Shown here in pieces: positions 37,255-46,240 of a DNA stretch of 64,000 nucleotides. The stretch is from contig NZ_CP024903.1 in assembly GCF_003330765.1 (NCBI RefSeq), positions 3,038,001 through 3,102,000 on the forward strand, given 5' to 3'. Source of the stretch: Burkholderia pyrrocinia. Its GTDB lineage: Bacteria; Pseudomonadota; Gammaproteobacteria; Burkholderiales; Burkholderiaceae. Under the pieces are notes generated by a model. It ran no database searches, had not been told where the DNA came from, and saw only the letters and a list, made by a program, of their open reading frames with translations. Position 1 is the stretch's first letter. Each line of letters begins with the position of its first letter. Both the position numbers and the translations under genes were made by a program.

Positions 37255-38739
37255 TTATGCGCGACGCAATGCGTTGAGCGCCTGCAGCGCGCCCTGATGG
37301 CCCGAACGAACGGCGCCGTCCATGTAGCCGGCCCAGATGTTCGCGGTTTCGGTGCCCGACCAGATCAGGTTCCCGCACGGCGCGCGCAGCGCTTCGCCGT
37401 GCGCACTCCAGAAACCCGGCGGAATCGCCGACACGCAAGTGAGCGTCCACGGGTCGTCCTTGCCCCAGTCGCGATCGTGGTACGACACCGGCGACAGCGC
37501 GTCGTCGCCCCACGCCCGTGCATAGAATCCGGCGAGCATCTGCTTCGCGGCCTGCAGGTCCGACGGCAGCATCGCGTTCAGGACGAACGCGTTGATCACG
37601 CCGATCTCGCCGCCCGGCGGCGAGTTGTCGTACGCCCAGATGATCGGCCCGTCGGGCTGGAAGATATGGCCGTTCAGCCCCTTGTCGCGCCAGAACGGAC
37701 GGCGATAGACCATCGCGGTCTTGCGCGCCGGCGAGTGGGCCGGCCATGCGCGCTGCAGCGCGTCGCGCTGCGCCGGCAGCGGCGGATCGAACTGCACCTG
37801 ATGGCACAGCGCCGGATGGATCGCCATCACCACCTTGCGCGCGCGCACCGTGCCGCGATCCGTCTGCAGCGTGACGACGTCTCGATCCCAGCCGGCGATC
37901 CGGCGCACCGGCGTCGACAGGCGCACCTTGTCGCCGAGCTGCTGCGCCATCCGGATGCTGAGGACCTGCGAGCCGCCGACGAAACGGGTTTCCTGCGCGC
38001 TGTGCCGGATCGAATCGAGCTGCGTGTAATCGCAGTCGGCGGAATTGACCATCGACAGGAAATGCAGCAGCCCCATCTTCGCCGGCATGACGCCGCCCGA
38101 CAGCGCGATCGAGCCGTTCCAGCTCACCCGGTCCTCGGGCTTGATGTCCTGCCGCGCGAGCCAGTCGCCGACGGACAGCCGGTCGAGTTCGGCCACCTTC
38201 GGCGACGTCCACGGCGCGCCCGACGGCACGTCGCGCGACAGCCGGCTGAGCTTCGCGGCCATCGCCTCGTCGGTGCCGAAGGTGCCCTGCAGATCGAGCG
38301 CCACGCGGCCGTCGCCGCCGAGAATGACCGTCTTGCCCGCGTAGTAGCTCGGGAACGTGCCGACTTCCAGTTCACGGGCGAGATCCGCGACCGCGGTCTG
38401 GCCCGGGCCGATCCACTGGCCGCCGACTTCGGTCACGTAGCCGCCGCCCACGTCGTAGTTGAGCGTGCGGCCGCCCACGCGATCGCGGGCCTCGAGCACG
38501 ACGAAGGATTCGCAGCCCGCGTAGCGCAGGTCGCGCGCGGCCGTCAGGCCGGCCAGGCCCGCGCCGATGATCGCGACGTCGAGCACGTCGCCCGCGTCAG
38601 CGGCGCCGGGCGCGACATCGGCGCTCGCACGCGACGCGCCGATCGCGAGGCCGCCCATCGCGACGGATGCGCCCGCGACCTTGAGCCACTGCCGACGCTG
38701 CATGTCGGCCAACGCGTTGGGGGATGACTTTTTGAACAT
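37255..38739 (-). CDS. Tat-exported flavin amine oxidase/dehydrogenase, paralogue of the 25060 gene
   Basis: A 494-aa flavin amine oxidase. The Tat-type signal is MQRRQWLKVAGASVAMGG, followed by VAIIGAGLAGLTAARDL, LEARDRVGGRT and the C-terminal SGTETANIWAGYMDGAVRSG. I start at ATG 38739, 12 codons before the twin-arginine stretch; ATG 38703 would begin right at it. Many blocks match the paralogue at 25060 (QETRFVGGSQVLSIRM in both). It heads the module-D unit with an unusually long leader of about 200 nt. Confidence 0.86.
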   Translation of the reverse strand: MFKKSSPNALADMQRRQWLKVAGASVAMGGLAIGASRASADVAPGAADAGDVLDVAIIGAGLAGLTAARDLRYAGCESFVVLEARDRVGGRTLNYDVGGGYVTEVGGQWIGPGQTAVADLARELEVGTFPSYYAGKTVILGGDGRVALDLQGTFGTDEAMAAKLSRLSRDVPSGAPWTSPKVAELDRLSVGDWLARQDIKPEDRVSWNGSIALSGGVMPAKMGLLHFLSMVNSADCDYTQLDSIRHSAQETRFVGGSQVLSIRMAQQLGDKVRLSTPVRRIAGWDRDVVTLQTDRGTVRARKVVMAIHPALCHQVQFDPPLPAQRDALQRAWPAHSPARKTAMVYRRPFWRDKGLNGHIFQPDGPIIWAYDNSPPGGEIGVINAFVLNAMLPSDLQAAKQMLAGFYARAWGDDALSPVSYHDRDWGKDDPWTLTCVSAIPPGFWSAHGEALRAPCGNLIWSGTETANIWAGYMDGAVRSGHQGALQALNALRRA

Positions 38740-38941
38740 GGTGTATGGATGACTGCCTGCAAATGACGCGAACGATGGCGCGCCTCGACGGCACACGCCC
38801 CGCGCTCGCGCGGAATCTGACGACTGAATGCAACCTGAAGCCCCTTCGCCTGCCGCCGGTCCACATGCGTTCACGGTTCGCAGTCCTTCCTGTACCCGCG
38901 TCGATGTTCCTTTTACCGATAAGGATCCGCCGGCCGCCTTA

Positions 38942-39017
38942 ATTAGTACATGTTGCAAAAGTTAGGTCATGATACATAAAACGGATTAGAAAAAAAAAGA
39001 CAGGGTATTCCCCTGTC
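38942..39017 (-). promoter_or_regulatory. Conserved promoter module, copy D
   Basis: On the minus strand: hairpin GACAGGG/CCCTGTC with GGGAATACCC (39003-39012), nine T, a degenerate palindrome TGTATCATGAC (38966-38976), a -35-like ATGACC and TACTAA as -10. Spacing is 37 bp. No minus-strand gene ends upstream, because the next gene is the divergent response regulator. The conserved hairpin therefore cannot be merely a terminator of a preceding unit. Confidence 0.68.
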
Positions 39018-39166
39018 CTGACGCGCCTCCCGGCGACGATGAAAGGTCCCGGAAAGACTCGGCCCGCCATGCAGGCCGGCGATGCGCGCCCCCTGCCTTC
39101 GTTCGATGAACGGGCCCATGCGGTAGTATGGAGATTCGATGGAAATCCCCTGACGAACCTGAACGA

Positions 39167-39901
39167 ATGGCCATGCCCGAACTTTCTTCACCTTCCGGCG
39201 CCGGCCAGGCGCTCGTCCTCATCGCCGAGGACGAGCCCGAAATCGCCGAGATCCTCACCGCCTATCTGGCACGCAGCGGCCTGCGCAGCGTGCATGCCGC
39301 CGACGGCCGCCGCGCGCTGGAACTGCATCTACAGCTCAAGCCCGATCTCGTGCTGCTCGACGTGCAGATGCCGCACGTCGACGGCTGGAAGGTGCTCGCC
39401 GAGATCCGCCATCGCGGCGACACGCCCGTCATCATGCTGACCGCGCTCGACCAGGACATCGACAAGCTCACGGGCCTGCGCATCGGCGCCGACGACTACG
39501 TCGTGAAGCCGTTCAATCCCGCCGAAGTCGTCGCACGCGCACAGGCGGTGCTGCGCCGCTCGATGGCGGGCTCGCGCCAGGAAGAACAGCGCGTGTTGCG
39601 CGCCGCACCGTTCGAGATCGATCTCGAACGCCACGAAGCGACGGTCGAAGTCGGAAGCGAGCGCCACACGCTCGTGCTGACGCTCACCGAATTCAAGCTG
39701 CTCGCGCAGCTCGCGCGCGCGCCGCGCCGCGTGTTCAGCCGCGCCGAGCTGATGGCCACCTGCCTGCCGGAAGGCGACGCGCTGGAGCGCACGGTCGACA
39801 GCCACGTCAGCAAGCTGCGCAAGAAGCTCGACGATCTCGGTGTTGCGGGCGTACCGGTGAGCGTGCGCGGCGTCGGCTACAAACTGTGGAGCGGCGATTG
39901 A
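39167..39901 (+). CDS. OmpR-family response regulator (BaeR-like)
   Basis: A 244-aa response regulator. The receiver domain has the acidic pocket AEDEPEIAE, phospho-acceptor Asp in PDLVLLDVQMPH and Lys in VVKPFNPAEV. The C-terminal winged helix ends DSHVSKLRKKLDDLG and RGVGYKLWSGD. I prefer ATG 39167, because TAGTAT at 39124-39129 looks like a -10 just upstream of a possible longer start at 39128. No start has a good Shine-Dalgarno site. It is divergent from module D and next to its sensor kinase gene. Confidence 0.82.
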   Translation: MAMPELSSPSGAGQALVLIAEDEPEIAEILTAYLARSGLRSVHAADGRRALELHLQLKPDLVLLDVQMPHVDGWKVLAEIRHRGDTPVIMLTALDQDIDKLTGLRIGADDYVVKPFNPAEVVARAQAVLRRSMAGSRQEEQRVLRAAPFEIDLERHEATVEVGSERHTLVLTLTEFKLLAQLARAPRRVFSRAELMATCLPEGDALERTVDSHVSKLRKKLDDLGVAGVPVSVRGVGYKLWSGD

Positions 39902-40986
39902 AGCTCGATGGCCTGAGCCGCCAGATCGCGCTGACGATGGGCGCGATGGCATTTGGCGTGACGCTGCTGGTCGTCGTGACGGCCTACGCGTTCTACTACG
40001 TCGCCTACAAGTACTGGCCCGCGGAATTCAACCAGTCGGGCTGGGCGCCGACCGGGCCGGAGTGGGTGTGGCTGATCTCGACCACACTGGTCGGTCTCGT
40101 GATCTCCATCATTGTCGCGGTCAACCTGTCGCGCCGCATCCTCGTGCCGCTCAACTCGGTGACGGACAGCATTCGCCGCGTCGCGCGCGGCGATCTCGAC
40201 GCGCGCGCCATGGCCGGCGATCGTTCGCTGCACGAAGCGGCGCTGCTCGCCGACAATTTCAACGCGCTCGCGAGCGAACTGCAGCGCGTGACCGACGAAC
40301 AGACGTTCTGGAACGCGGCGATCGCGCACGAACTGCGCACGCCCGTCACCGTGCTGCGCGGGCGGCTGCAAGGGCTCGCCGAAGGTGTGTTCACGCCGAG
40401 CGAAGCCCAGTTCCGCAGCCTGCTCGCGCAGGTCGAAGGGTTGACGCGGCTGATCGAGGATCTGCGCGTGGTCAGCCTCGCGGATAGCGGCCACCTGAGC
40501 ATCGAGATCCGCGACATCGATCTCGCCGCGGAGATCCGGGCCGTCGTCGACGTGTTCGCGCACGCGATGCAGGCCGCCGGCCAGCACCCGGTGCTCGACC
40601 TCGACGCGCGGCCGATGCGCTGCGACCCGGTCCGGATCCGTCAGGCGCTGCTGGCGCTGCTGGAGAACGCGCGTCGCCATGCGGTGCCGGGCAAGATCCG
40701 CATCGACACCTGCATCGAACGGGGCATGTGCCGGCTGCGCGTCGAGGACGACGGCCCCGGCATCCCGGCCGATTTCGCGCCGCATGTGTTCCAGGCATTC
40801 CGGCGCGTCGACGATACGCAGCCCGGCGGCAGCGGCCTCGGGCTCGCCGTCGTCGCGGCGATCGCGCATGCGCACGGCGGCGAAGCTGTCTGCGTGCCGA
40901 CCGGCACGGGTGGCACGCGGTTCGAGGTGCAGTGGCCCGACAACCTCGTGCCGGCGCCCGAAAACGAGCGCTTTCCGGCGAATTGA
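39898..40986 (+). CDS. Sensor histidine kinase (BaeS-like)
   Basis: A 362-aa membrane kinase with two transmembrane helices near the N terminus, a short periplasmic loop (KYWPAEFNQSGW), HAMP segment, phospho-His in AIAHELRTPVTVLRG, N-box LLENARRHA and G-box EDDGPGIPADF. The TTG start at 39898 overlaps the regulator stop (TTGA) and has GGAG 7 nt upstream; GTG 39886 has no such site. The short sensor loop suggests detection in or near the membrane. Whether it controls the adjacent amine regulon is open. Confidence 0.83.
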   Translation: MKLDGLSRQIALTMGAMAFGVTLLVVVTAYAFYYVAYKYWPAEFNQSGWAPTGPEWVWLISTTLVGLVISIIVAVNLSRRILVPLNSVTDSIRRVARGDLDARAMAGDRSLHEAALLADNFNALASELQRVTDEQTFWNAAIAHELRTPVTVLRGRLQGLAEGVFTPSEAQFRSLLAQVEGLTRLIEDLRVVSLADSGHLSIEIRDIDLAAEIRAVVDVFAHAMQAAGQHPVLDLDARPMRCDPVRIRQALLALLENARRHAVPGKIRIDTCIERGMCRLRVEDDGPGIPADFAPHVFQAFRRVDDTQPGGSGLGLAVVAAIAHAHGGEAVCVPTGTGGTRFEVQWPDNLVPAPENERFPAN

Positions 40987-40990
40987 TGCC

Positions 40991-41274
40991 GGCGCGGGCC
41001 GCGCCGCGTCCCGCCTGCGGCTCGCGCCCGATCTGCTCGAGCGGCGGAATGAACTGCAGCACCGTGTACGCCGTCACGGACACCGTCGCTTTCTCCGCCG
41101 GCCCCCGCACCACGACCGCACGCACCGCGCCCGCCCGGTCGAATTTCAGCCGCGGCCCATGAGCAACCGGAACGCATAGCCGTTGCGGCAGCGCCCCTGG
41201 ATCCACCATTTCACCAGCGGCAACCGCCAGAAGCGGCTGTCCTGATGAAGCGAAAGTTCGTCGATATCGTTCAC
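40991..41274 (-). pseudogene. Frameshifted remnant of a small gene
   Basis: From GTG 41274 the frame reads VNDIDELSLHQDSRFWRLPL and on to a TGA at 41146-41148, with nearly every codon ending in G or C. The same G/C-ending bias then continues, in the frame one base back, through LKFDRAGAVRAVVVRGPA and TVSVTAYTVLQFIPPL. One gene broken by a single-base indel near 41150 explains both. The 3' end is not resolved and would run into the histidine kinase gene. I do not recognise the family. Confidence 0.4.
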
Positions 41275-41380
41275 TGTCTCACCTGCCTGCGCGATCCCGT
41301 CCCGCCCGGGCGTCGCGTTGCCTCACCTGCCCGGCCCGGCCCGGCGCGCGCGGCGGCCCGACTGGCGAATGAATGCCTGA

Positions 41381-41398
41381 GGTTATCAATTGATCCAA
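41381..41398 (+). promoter_or_regulatory. Candidate LysR-binding site upstream of the first MFS gene
   Basis: GGTTATCAATTGATCCAA, about 100 bp upstream of the MFS start. It matches the sequence at 43848-43865 in 14 of 18 positions and contains the palindrome ATCAATTGAT. The two sites stand before the two plus-strand units of the sugar-acid cluster, and the second also adjoins the lysR gene. Confidence 0.5.
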
Positions 41399-41497
41399 AA
41401 GATTCATTAGACAGTGTCTCCGCCGCCGCGCGATGCTGGCCCCACCAATCAAGCGCGGCGTCATTGCAACGCCGCGCACGAGAATGGAGTGAGACAC

Positions 41498-42772
41498 ATG
41501 CCTAGCGACCACCGTCAACGGCGCCACACCCTGTGGCTGCTGTGCGCGCTTTCGTTCATCCTGTACGTCGACCGCGTCAACCTCGCGACCGCGGCTGGCG
41601 CGATCAAGGCCGAGCTCGGGCTGTCGAACACCGAGCTCGGCGTCGCATTCTCCGCGTTCGCGTATTCGTATGCAATCTGCCAGATCGGCGGCGGCTGGAT
41701 CGCCGACCGGTTCGGCGCCCGCATCACGCTGATCGGCTGCGGGCTGATCTGGGTCGTATCGACCTTCACCACCGGGTTCGTGCACAGCCTCACGCTGCTG
41801 TTCGCTGCGCGCCTGCTGCTCGGCATCGGCGAAGGCGCGACGCTGCCCGCGCAGGCCCGCGCGATCACGCACTGGTTCCCGCGCGAGCGGCGCGGCGTCG
41901 TTCAGGGCTTCACGCATTCGTTCTCGCGGCTCGGCAACGCGGTCACGCCGCCGATCGTCGCCGCGCTGATGACGTGGCTGTCGTGGCGCGCCGCGTTCTT
42001 CGTGATCGGCGCGGTGACGCTGGTGTGGCTCGCGTGGTGGATCGTCGGCTTCCGCGAACATCCGCTCGGCGACGACGACGGCCGCGCACGCGGCGCCGCC
42101 CGCCGCGCGCCGCCGGCCGGCCCGACGCCGTGGGGTCCGCTGTTCCGCCGGATGGCGCCGACGATCTTCGTCTACTTCTGCTACGGCTGGACCGCGTGGC
42201 TGTTCTTCACGTGGCTGCCGACGTTCTTCCTGAACGGCCAGGGCCTGAACCTCAAATCGACCGCGCTGTTCGCGTCCGGCGTGTTCTTCGCGGGCGTGGT
42301 CGGCGATACGCTCGGCGGCTGGCTCTGCGACCGGATCTACCGGAAAACCGGCAACCTCGCGCTGTCGCGCCAGAGCGTGATCGTCACGAGCTTCGCCGGC
42401 GCGCTCCTGTGCCTGCTGCCGCTCGCATTCGTGCATTCCACGGGCGGCGTCGCGCTGTGCCTGTCGGGATCGTTCCTGTGCCTCGAACTGACGATCGGGC
42501 CGATCTGGGCCGTGCCGAGCGACATCGCGCCAGCCCACGCCGGCATCGCGAGCGGGATGATGAACGCGGGTTCCGCGATCTCGGGCATCCTGTCGCCGAT
42601 CCTGTTCGGCTATCTCGTCGATCGCACGGGCAACTGGACGCTACCGTTCATCGGCTCGGTCGCGATGCTGCTGATCGGCATCGTCGCCGCGCTGCGGATC
42701 CGCCCGGACCGCACGCTGTCGGAATCGATGCCGACGCTCGCCGACGCACCCGCCGCGCCGTCGGCGCGCTGA
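41498..42772 (+). CDS. MFS transporter, anion:cation symporter (ACS) type
   Basis: A 424-aa, about 12-helix transporter of the sugar-acid-type MFS. The family marks are YVDRVNLATAAGAIKAELGL near the N terminus, GGWIADRFGARITLIG between helices 2 and 3, and TLPAQARAITHWFPRERRG. It starts at ATG 41498 with GGAG 9 nt upstream. It probably imports a hexonate or related acid consumed by the enzymes encoded from 43949. It lies alone, convergent with the lysR gene. Confidence 0.87.
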   Translation: MPSDHRQRRHTLWLLCALSFILYVDRVNLATAAGAIKAELGLSNTELGVAFSAFAYSYAICQIGGGWIADRFGARITLIGCGLIWVVSTFTTGFVHSLTLLFAARLLLGIGEGATLPAQARAITHWFPRERRGVVQGFTHSFSRLGNAVTPPIVAALMTWLSWRAAFFVIGAVTLVWLAWWIVGFREHPLGDDDGRARGAARRAPPAGPTPWGPLFRRMAPTIFVYFCYGWTAWLFFTWLPTFFLNGQGLNLKSTALFASGVFFAGVVGDTLGGWLCDRIYRKTGNLALSRQSVIVTSFAGALLCLLPLAFVHSTGGVALCLSGSFLCLELTIGPIWAVPSDIAPAHAGIASGMMNAGSAISGILSPILFGYLVDRTGNWTLPFIGSVAMLLIGIVAALRIRPDRTLSESMPTLADAPAAPSAR

Positions 42773-42830
42773 AGCGCTTCGCCGCCGCTTCGCCTGCGTC
42801 ACCCCTATCGCACGGCGCGCACGGGGCGCC

Positions 42831-42862
42831 ATCACGCATCGCCGCGTTCCGCGATGCGTGAT
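42831..42862. terminator. Perfect 12-bp hairpin between convergent genes
   Basis: ATCACGCATCGC (42831-42842) and GCGATGCGTGAT (42851-42862) are exact reverse complements with an 8-nt loop. The hairpin lies between the MFS gene (+) and the lysR gene (-), both of which end here, so it can serve both. No T-run is present. Confidence 0.6.
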
Positions 42863-42885
42863 CGGCGCGGCCGACGAAACTCCCC

Positions 42886-43833
42886 TCAAGCACCGTCGTC
42901 GTCCGCGCCACCCTCCCGGTGAAACAGCGCGAGAAACTGCTGCGCGGGGATACTCAGCGGCCGGTCGCGCCGCACGATGCTGCCGTACGACGGCAGCTTC
43001 TGTTCGAGCGCGTAATCGATGATCGCGACGAGCCCGTGCGCCGCGTTGCGCTGCGCGACCGTCAGCGGAATCACGCCGAGCATGGGCGAACGGTCGACCA
43101 GGTTCATCGTGGTCAGGATCGAGCCCGTTTCGACCAGCCCGCGCGGCATCGGCTGGTGACGCGCGCGGAACTCGCGCTCGACGACCTCGCGCGCCGGGCT
43201 GCCGGCCGGCTGCAGGATCCATGCGTAATCGAGCAGCGCATCGAATTCGACCGGCCCGGCGCCCGCGAGCGGATGGTCGCGGCCGGCGATGATCGCGAGC
43301 GCCTCATCGTCGACCACGCGGAAGTCGCAGTCGGTCCCGGCGTTGCGCCCGATCACCACTTCGAGCACGCCTTCGCGAAGCTGCGGCATCAGCCGGTCGC
43401 TCGTGTCGACCGCGATGTCGATCGCGAGCAGCGGATAACGCGCCTTCAGTTGCACCAGCGCCTCGGTGAGCCGCCCCGGCGACGCCGCCATGATGCTGCC
43501 GATCGCCAGCCGCCCCGCGCTGCCGAGCTGCAGTTCGCCGAGCTCGCGGTTCAGCGCCTCCATGCTGCCGCGAATCCCGCGGAAATAGCCGAGCACGCGC
43601 TCGCCGGCCGGATTCAGCACGAGCCCGCGCCCGACGCGATCGAACAGCCGCTGGCCGAGCGCGCTCTCCAGTTCGGCCAGCATCTTCGTCGCGGCTGGCT
43701 GCGTCAGGCCCATCTGCTCGGCCGCCGCGCGCAGCGTCGAGCATTCGTCCACGGCAAGCAGCAACGCGATCTGTCGCATGCGCAGCCGGTTCAGCAACTG
43801 CGGTGTCGAGTCTCGTCGGTCGATCGAGCCCAT
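42886..43833 (-). CDS. LysR-family regulator of the sugar-acid cluster (GbpR-like)
   Basis: A 315-aa LysR regulator. The HTH is in STLRAAAEQMGLTQPAATKML (about residues 31-51), followed by the linker helix and effector domain. It is similar in form to sugar-responsive GbpR proteins. It is divergent from the pdxA-like operon, and a shared 18-bp motif lies 15 bp before its start and before the MFS gene. It probably activates both in response to the pathway substrate (inference). Confidence 0.86.
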   Translation of the reverse strand: MGSIDRRDSTPQLLNRLRMRQIALLLAVDECSTLRAAAEQMGLTQPAATKMLAELESALGQRLFDRVGRGLVLNPAGERVLGYFRGIRGSMEALNRELGELQLGSAGRLAIGSIMAASPGRLTEALVQLKARYPLLAIDIAVDTSDRLMPQLREGVLEVVIGRNAGTDCDFRVVDDEALAIIAGRDHPLAGAGPVEFDALLDYAWILQPAGSPAREVVEREFRARHQPMPRGLVETGSILTTMNLVDRSPMLGVIPLTVAQRNAAHGLVAIIDYALEQKLPSYGSIVRRDRPLSIPAQQFLALFHREGGADDDGA

Positions 43834-43847
43834 CTTTGATTACTCCA

Positions 43848-43865
43848 GGTTATCGATTCATCAAG
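43848..43865 (+). promoter_or_regulatory. Candidate LysR-binding site in the divergent promoter region
   Basis: GGTTATCGATTCATCAAG lies 15 bp upstream of the lysR start and 83 bp upstream of the pdxA-like gene. It is the second copy of the motif at 41381-41398 in the same orientation relative to the regulated genes. The position fits a LysR autoregulatory and activation site. Confidence 0.55.
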
Positions 43866-43948
43866 AGTTTTCAATTTACCGACTCATTCCGTCTACCTAG
43901 CATGAACCCCATACACGAACGGCCACGCGCCGCCACCGGAGACGCAGC

Positions 43949-45004
43949 ATGCATACCCAACCCACCGCCGCCACCCTGCCTGTCGTCGCGCTGACGCTCG
44001 GCGACCCCGCCGGCATCGGCGCCGAACTGATCGCGAAACTGCTCGCGCGGCCCGACGCGACGGCGCACGCGAATCTCGTGCTGATCGGCGATCGCTGGCT
44101 GTGGGAAGCCGGCCAGCGCGTCGCCGGCGTGCAGGTCGACGTCGAACCCGTCGCGTCGCTGGCTGCCGTACGCGGCCGGCCGTCGATCGCGCGCGCCGCG
44201 TTCGTCGAAGTCGATACGGTCGATCCCGCGCAGGTCACGGTCGGCCAGGCCGGCGCGGCCGGCGGCCGCTCGACGCTCGCCGTGCTCGACCGGTGCCTCG
44301 ACGCCGCGCTCGCCGGCGACATCGACGCGATCTGCTTTGCGCCGCTGAACAAGTACGCGATGAAGCTCGGCGGGCTGAAGCACGACGACGAACTGCACCA
44401 CTTCGCCGCGGCGCTCGATGTGACCGGCTATTTCTGCGAATTCAATACGCTCGGCGAACTGTGGACCGCGCGCATCTCGTCGCATATTCCGCTGAAAGAC
44501 GCGGCGGGCTGCCTGAGCATCGAGCGGATCGAACAGGCATCCGAACTGATCTACCGGTCGCTGCTCGCGAACGGCGTCGCCGCACCGAAGGTGGCGATCG
44601 CCGCATTCAACCCGCACGGCGGCGACGGCGGCAGTTGCGGCCGCGAGGAAGTCGACATCATCGAACCCGCGGTCCGCAAGCTGCAGTCGCGCGACTGGCC
44701 GACCGACGCGCCGTTCCACGGCCCGTTCCCCGCCGACACGATTTTCCTGAAGGCGCAGGCCGGCGACTACCAGGCGATCGTCACGATGTACCACGACCAG
44801 GGGCAGATCGCGATCAAGCTGCTCGGCTTCTCGCGCGGCGTGACCGTGCAGGGCGGGCTGCCCGTGCCGATCACGACGCCCGCGCACGGCACCGCGTACG
44901 ACATCGCGGGCCGCGGCACCGCCGACGTCGGCGCGACCTGGCAGGCGTTGCAGATCGCGTGCCGGATGGGCGCCGCGCGCCGCACGCAGCCCGTTTCCGC
45001 ATGA
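43949..45004 (+). CDS. PdxA-family dehydrogenase (PdxA2-like)
   Basis: A 351-aa 4-phosphohydroxythreonine-dehydrogenase family protein. Metal-ligand regions are [23 protein letters not shown] and [19 protein letters not shown]. Near the start is [14 protein letters not shown]. In a sugar-acid cluster this points to the PdxA2/DenD group, which oxidises 4-phospho-threonate or erythronate rather than making vitamin B6. The usual DUF1537 kinase partner is not in this window, so the substrate or the kinase differs. Confidence 0.82.
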   Translation: MHTQPTAATLPVVALTLGDPAGIGAELIAKLLARPDATAHANLVLIGDRWLWEAGQRVAGVQVDVEPVASLAAVRGRPSIARAAFVEVDTVDPAQVTVGQAGAAGGRSTLAVLDRCLDAALAGDIDAICFAPLNKYAMKLGGLKHDDELHHFAAALDVTGYFCEFNTLGELWTARISSHIPLKDAAGCLSIERIEQASELIYRSLLANGVAAPKVAIAAFNPHGGDGGSCGREEVDIIEPAVRKLQSRDWPTDAPFHGPFPADTIFLKAQAGDYQAIVTMYHDQGQIAIKLLGFSRGVTVQGGLPVPITTPAHGTAYDIAGRGTADVGATWQALQIACRMGAARRTQPVSA

Positions 45005-45060
45005 CGGCCACGCCGGCCGACCGCTTCTCACGACAACACCGAACTTCCGGAGACATCCCG

Positions 45061-46233
45061 ATGAAAATCCGATCCGTGCGCGCCCGCGTATTCCAGTGGA
45101 AAGGCAAGACCGTGCCACCGCAAGGCAACTTCTGCTCGAACGCGATGGACCTGCTGTATGCGCCGCAGGAAACGATGAGCACGTTCCGCTTCCATGCGTG
45201 GACCGTCGTCGAAGTCGAGACCGACGACGGCATCGTCGGCCTCGGCAACGTCGCGCTCGCGCCGCACGTCGCGAAGGTCATCATCGACCAGTACCTCGCG
45301 CCGCTCGTGATCGGCCAGGACCCGTGGGACTACGAATACCTGAACCAGCGGATGTATCGCGCGACCCACGCATGGGGCCGCAAGGGCATCGGCATGGCGG
45401 CCATCTCGGCGGTCGATATCGCGATCTGGGACATCCTCGGCAAGAGCGTCGGCAAGCCGGTGTTCAAGCTGCTCGGCGGCCGCACCAAGGAAAAGATTCC
45501 CTGCTACTACTCGAAGCTCTACCGCACCGACCTGAAGGCGATGCAGGACGAGGCGCAGCGCTATCTCGCCGAAGGCTTCCGCGCGTTCAAGATGCGCTTC
45601 GGCTATGGGCCCGCGCACGGGCAGCAGGGGGTGGTCGAGAACCTGAAGTCGGTCGCGGCGATCCGCGAGGTGATCGGCTACGACAACGACCTGATGCTCG
45701 AATGCTACATGGGCTGGAATCTCGAGTATGCGAAGCGCATCCTGCCGAAGCTCGAGAAATACCAGCCGCGCTGGCTCGAAGAACCGGTGATCGCCGACGA
45801 CATCGACGGCTACGCGGAGCTGAATCAACTGACGCGCATTCCGATCTCCGGCGGCGAGCACGAGTTCTCGCTGTACGGCTTCAAGCAACTGCTCGACCGC
45901 AAGGCCGTGTCGGTCGTCCAGTACGACACCAACCGCGTCGGCGGGATCACGATGGCGCACAAGATCAACGCGCTGTGCGAAGCGTACAGCGTGCCGGTGA
46001 TTCCGCATGCGGGCCAGATGCACAACTATCACCTGACGATGAGCACGCTCGCGTCGCCGATGAGCGAGTACTTCCCGATGTTCGACGTCGAGGTCGGCAA
46101 CGAGCTGTTCTATTACATCTTCGACGGCGAGCCGGTGGCCGAGAACGGCTTCCTGCAACTGCGCGACGACGTGCCGGGCCTCGGTCTCACGCTGAAGACC
46201 GAATTCCTCGACCAGTTCGACATCGTCGAGTGA
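45061..46233 (+). CDS. Enolase-superfamily sugar-acid dehydratase (RhmD-like)
   Basis: A 390-aa mandelate racemase/muconate lactonising enzyme family member. Metal ligands appear as E214 ([10 protein letters not shown]), E240 ([10 protein letters not shown]) and E266 ([12 protein letters not shown]), the KxR base region as K177-M-R179, and the His/Asp dyad as H316 ([12 protein letters not shown]) with D289. Spacing fits L-rhamnonate dehydratases, but the first ligand is Glu where Asp is usual. It would dehydrate an aldonic acid to a 2-keto-3-deoxy acid; the exact sugar is unknown. Confidence 0.82.
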   Translation: MKIRSVRARVFQWKGKTVPPQGNFCSNAMDLLYAPQETMSTFRFHAWTVVEVETDDGIVGLGNVALAPHVAKVIIDQYLAPLVIGQDPWDYEYLNQRMYRATHAWGRKGIGMAAISAVDIAIWDILGKSVGKPVFKLLGGRTKEKIPCYYSKLYRTDLKAMQDEAQRYLAEGFRAFKMRFGYGPAHGQQGVVENLKSVAAIREVIGYDNDLMLECYMGWNLEYAKRILPKLEKYQPRWLEEPVIADDIDGYAELNQLTRIPISGGEHEFSLYGFKQLLDRKAVSVVQYDTNRVGGITMAHKINALCEAYSVPVIPHAGQMHNYHLTMSTLASPMSEYFPMFDVEVGNELFYYIFDGEPVAENGFLQLRDDVPGLGLTLKTEFLDQFDIVE

Positions 46234-46240
46234 GGCAACC

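Noticed and set aside
43949..45004. Vitamin B6 biosynthesis PdxA
   Set aside because: The context is a sugar-acid catabolic operon with a LysR regulator and transporters, not ksgA/surA/apaH neighbours; PdxA2-type function is more likely.
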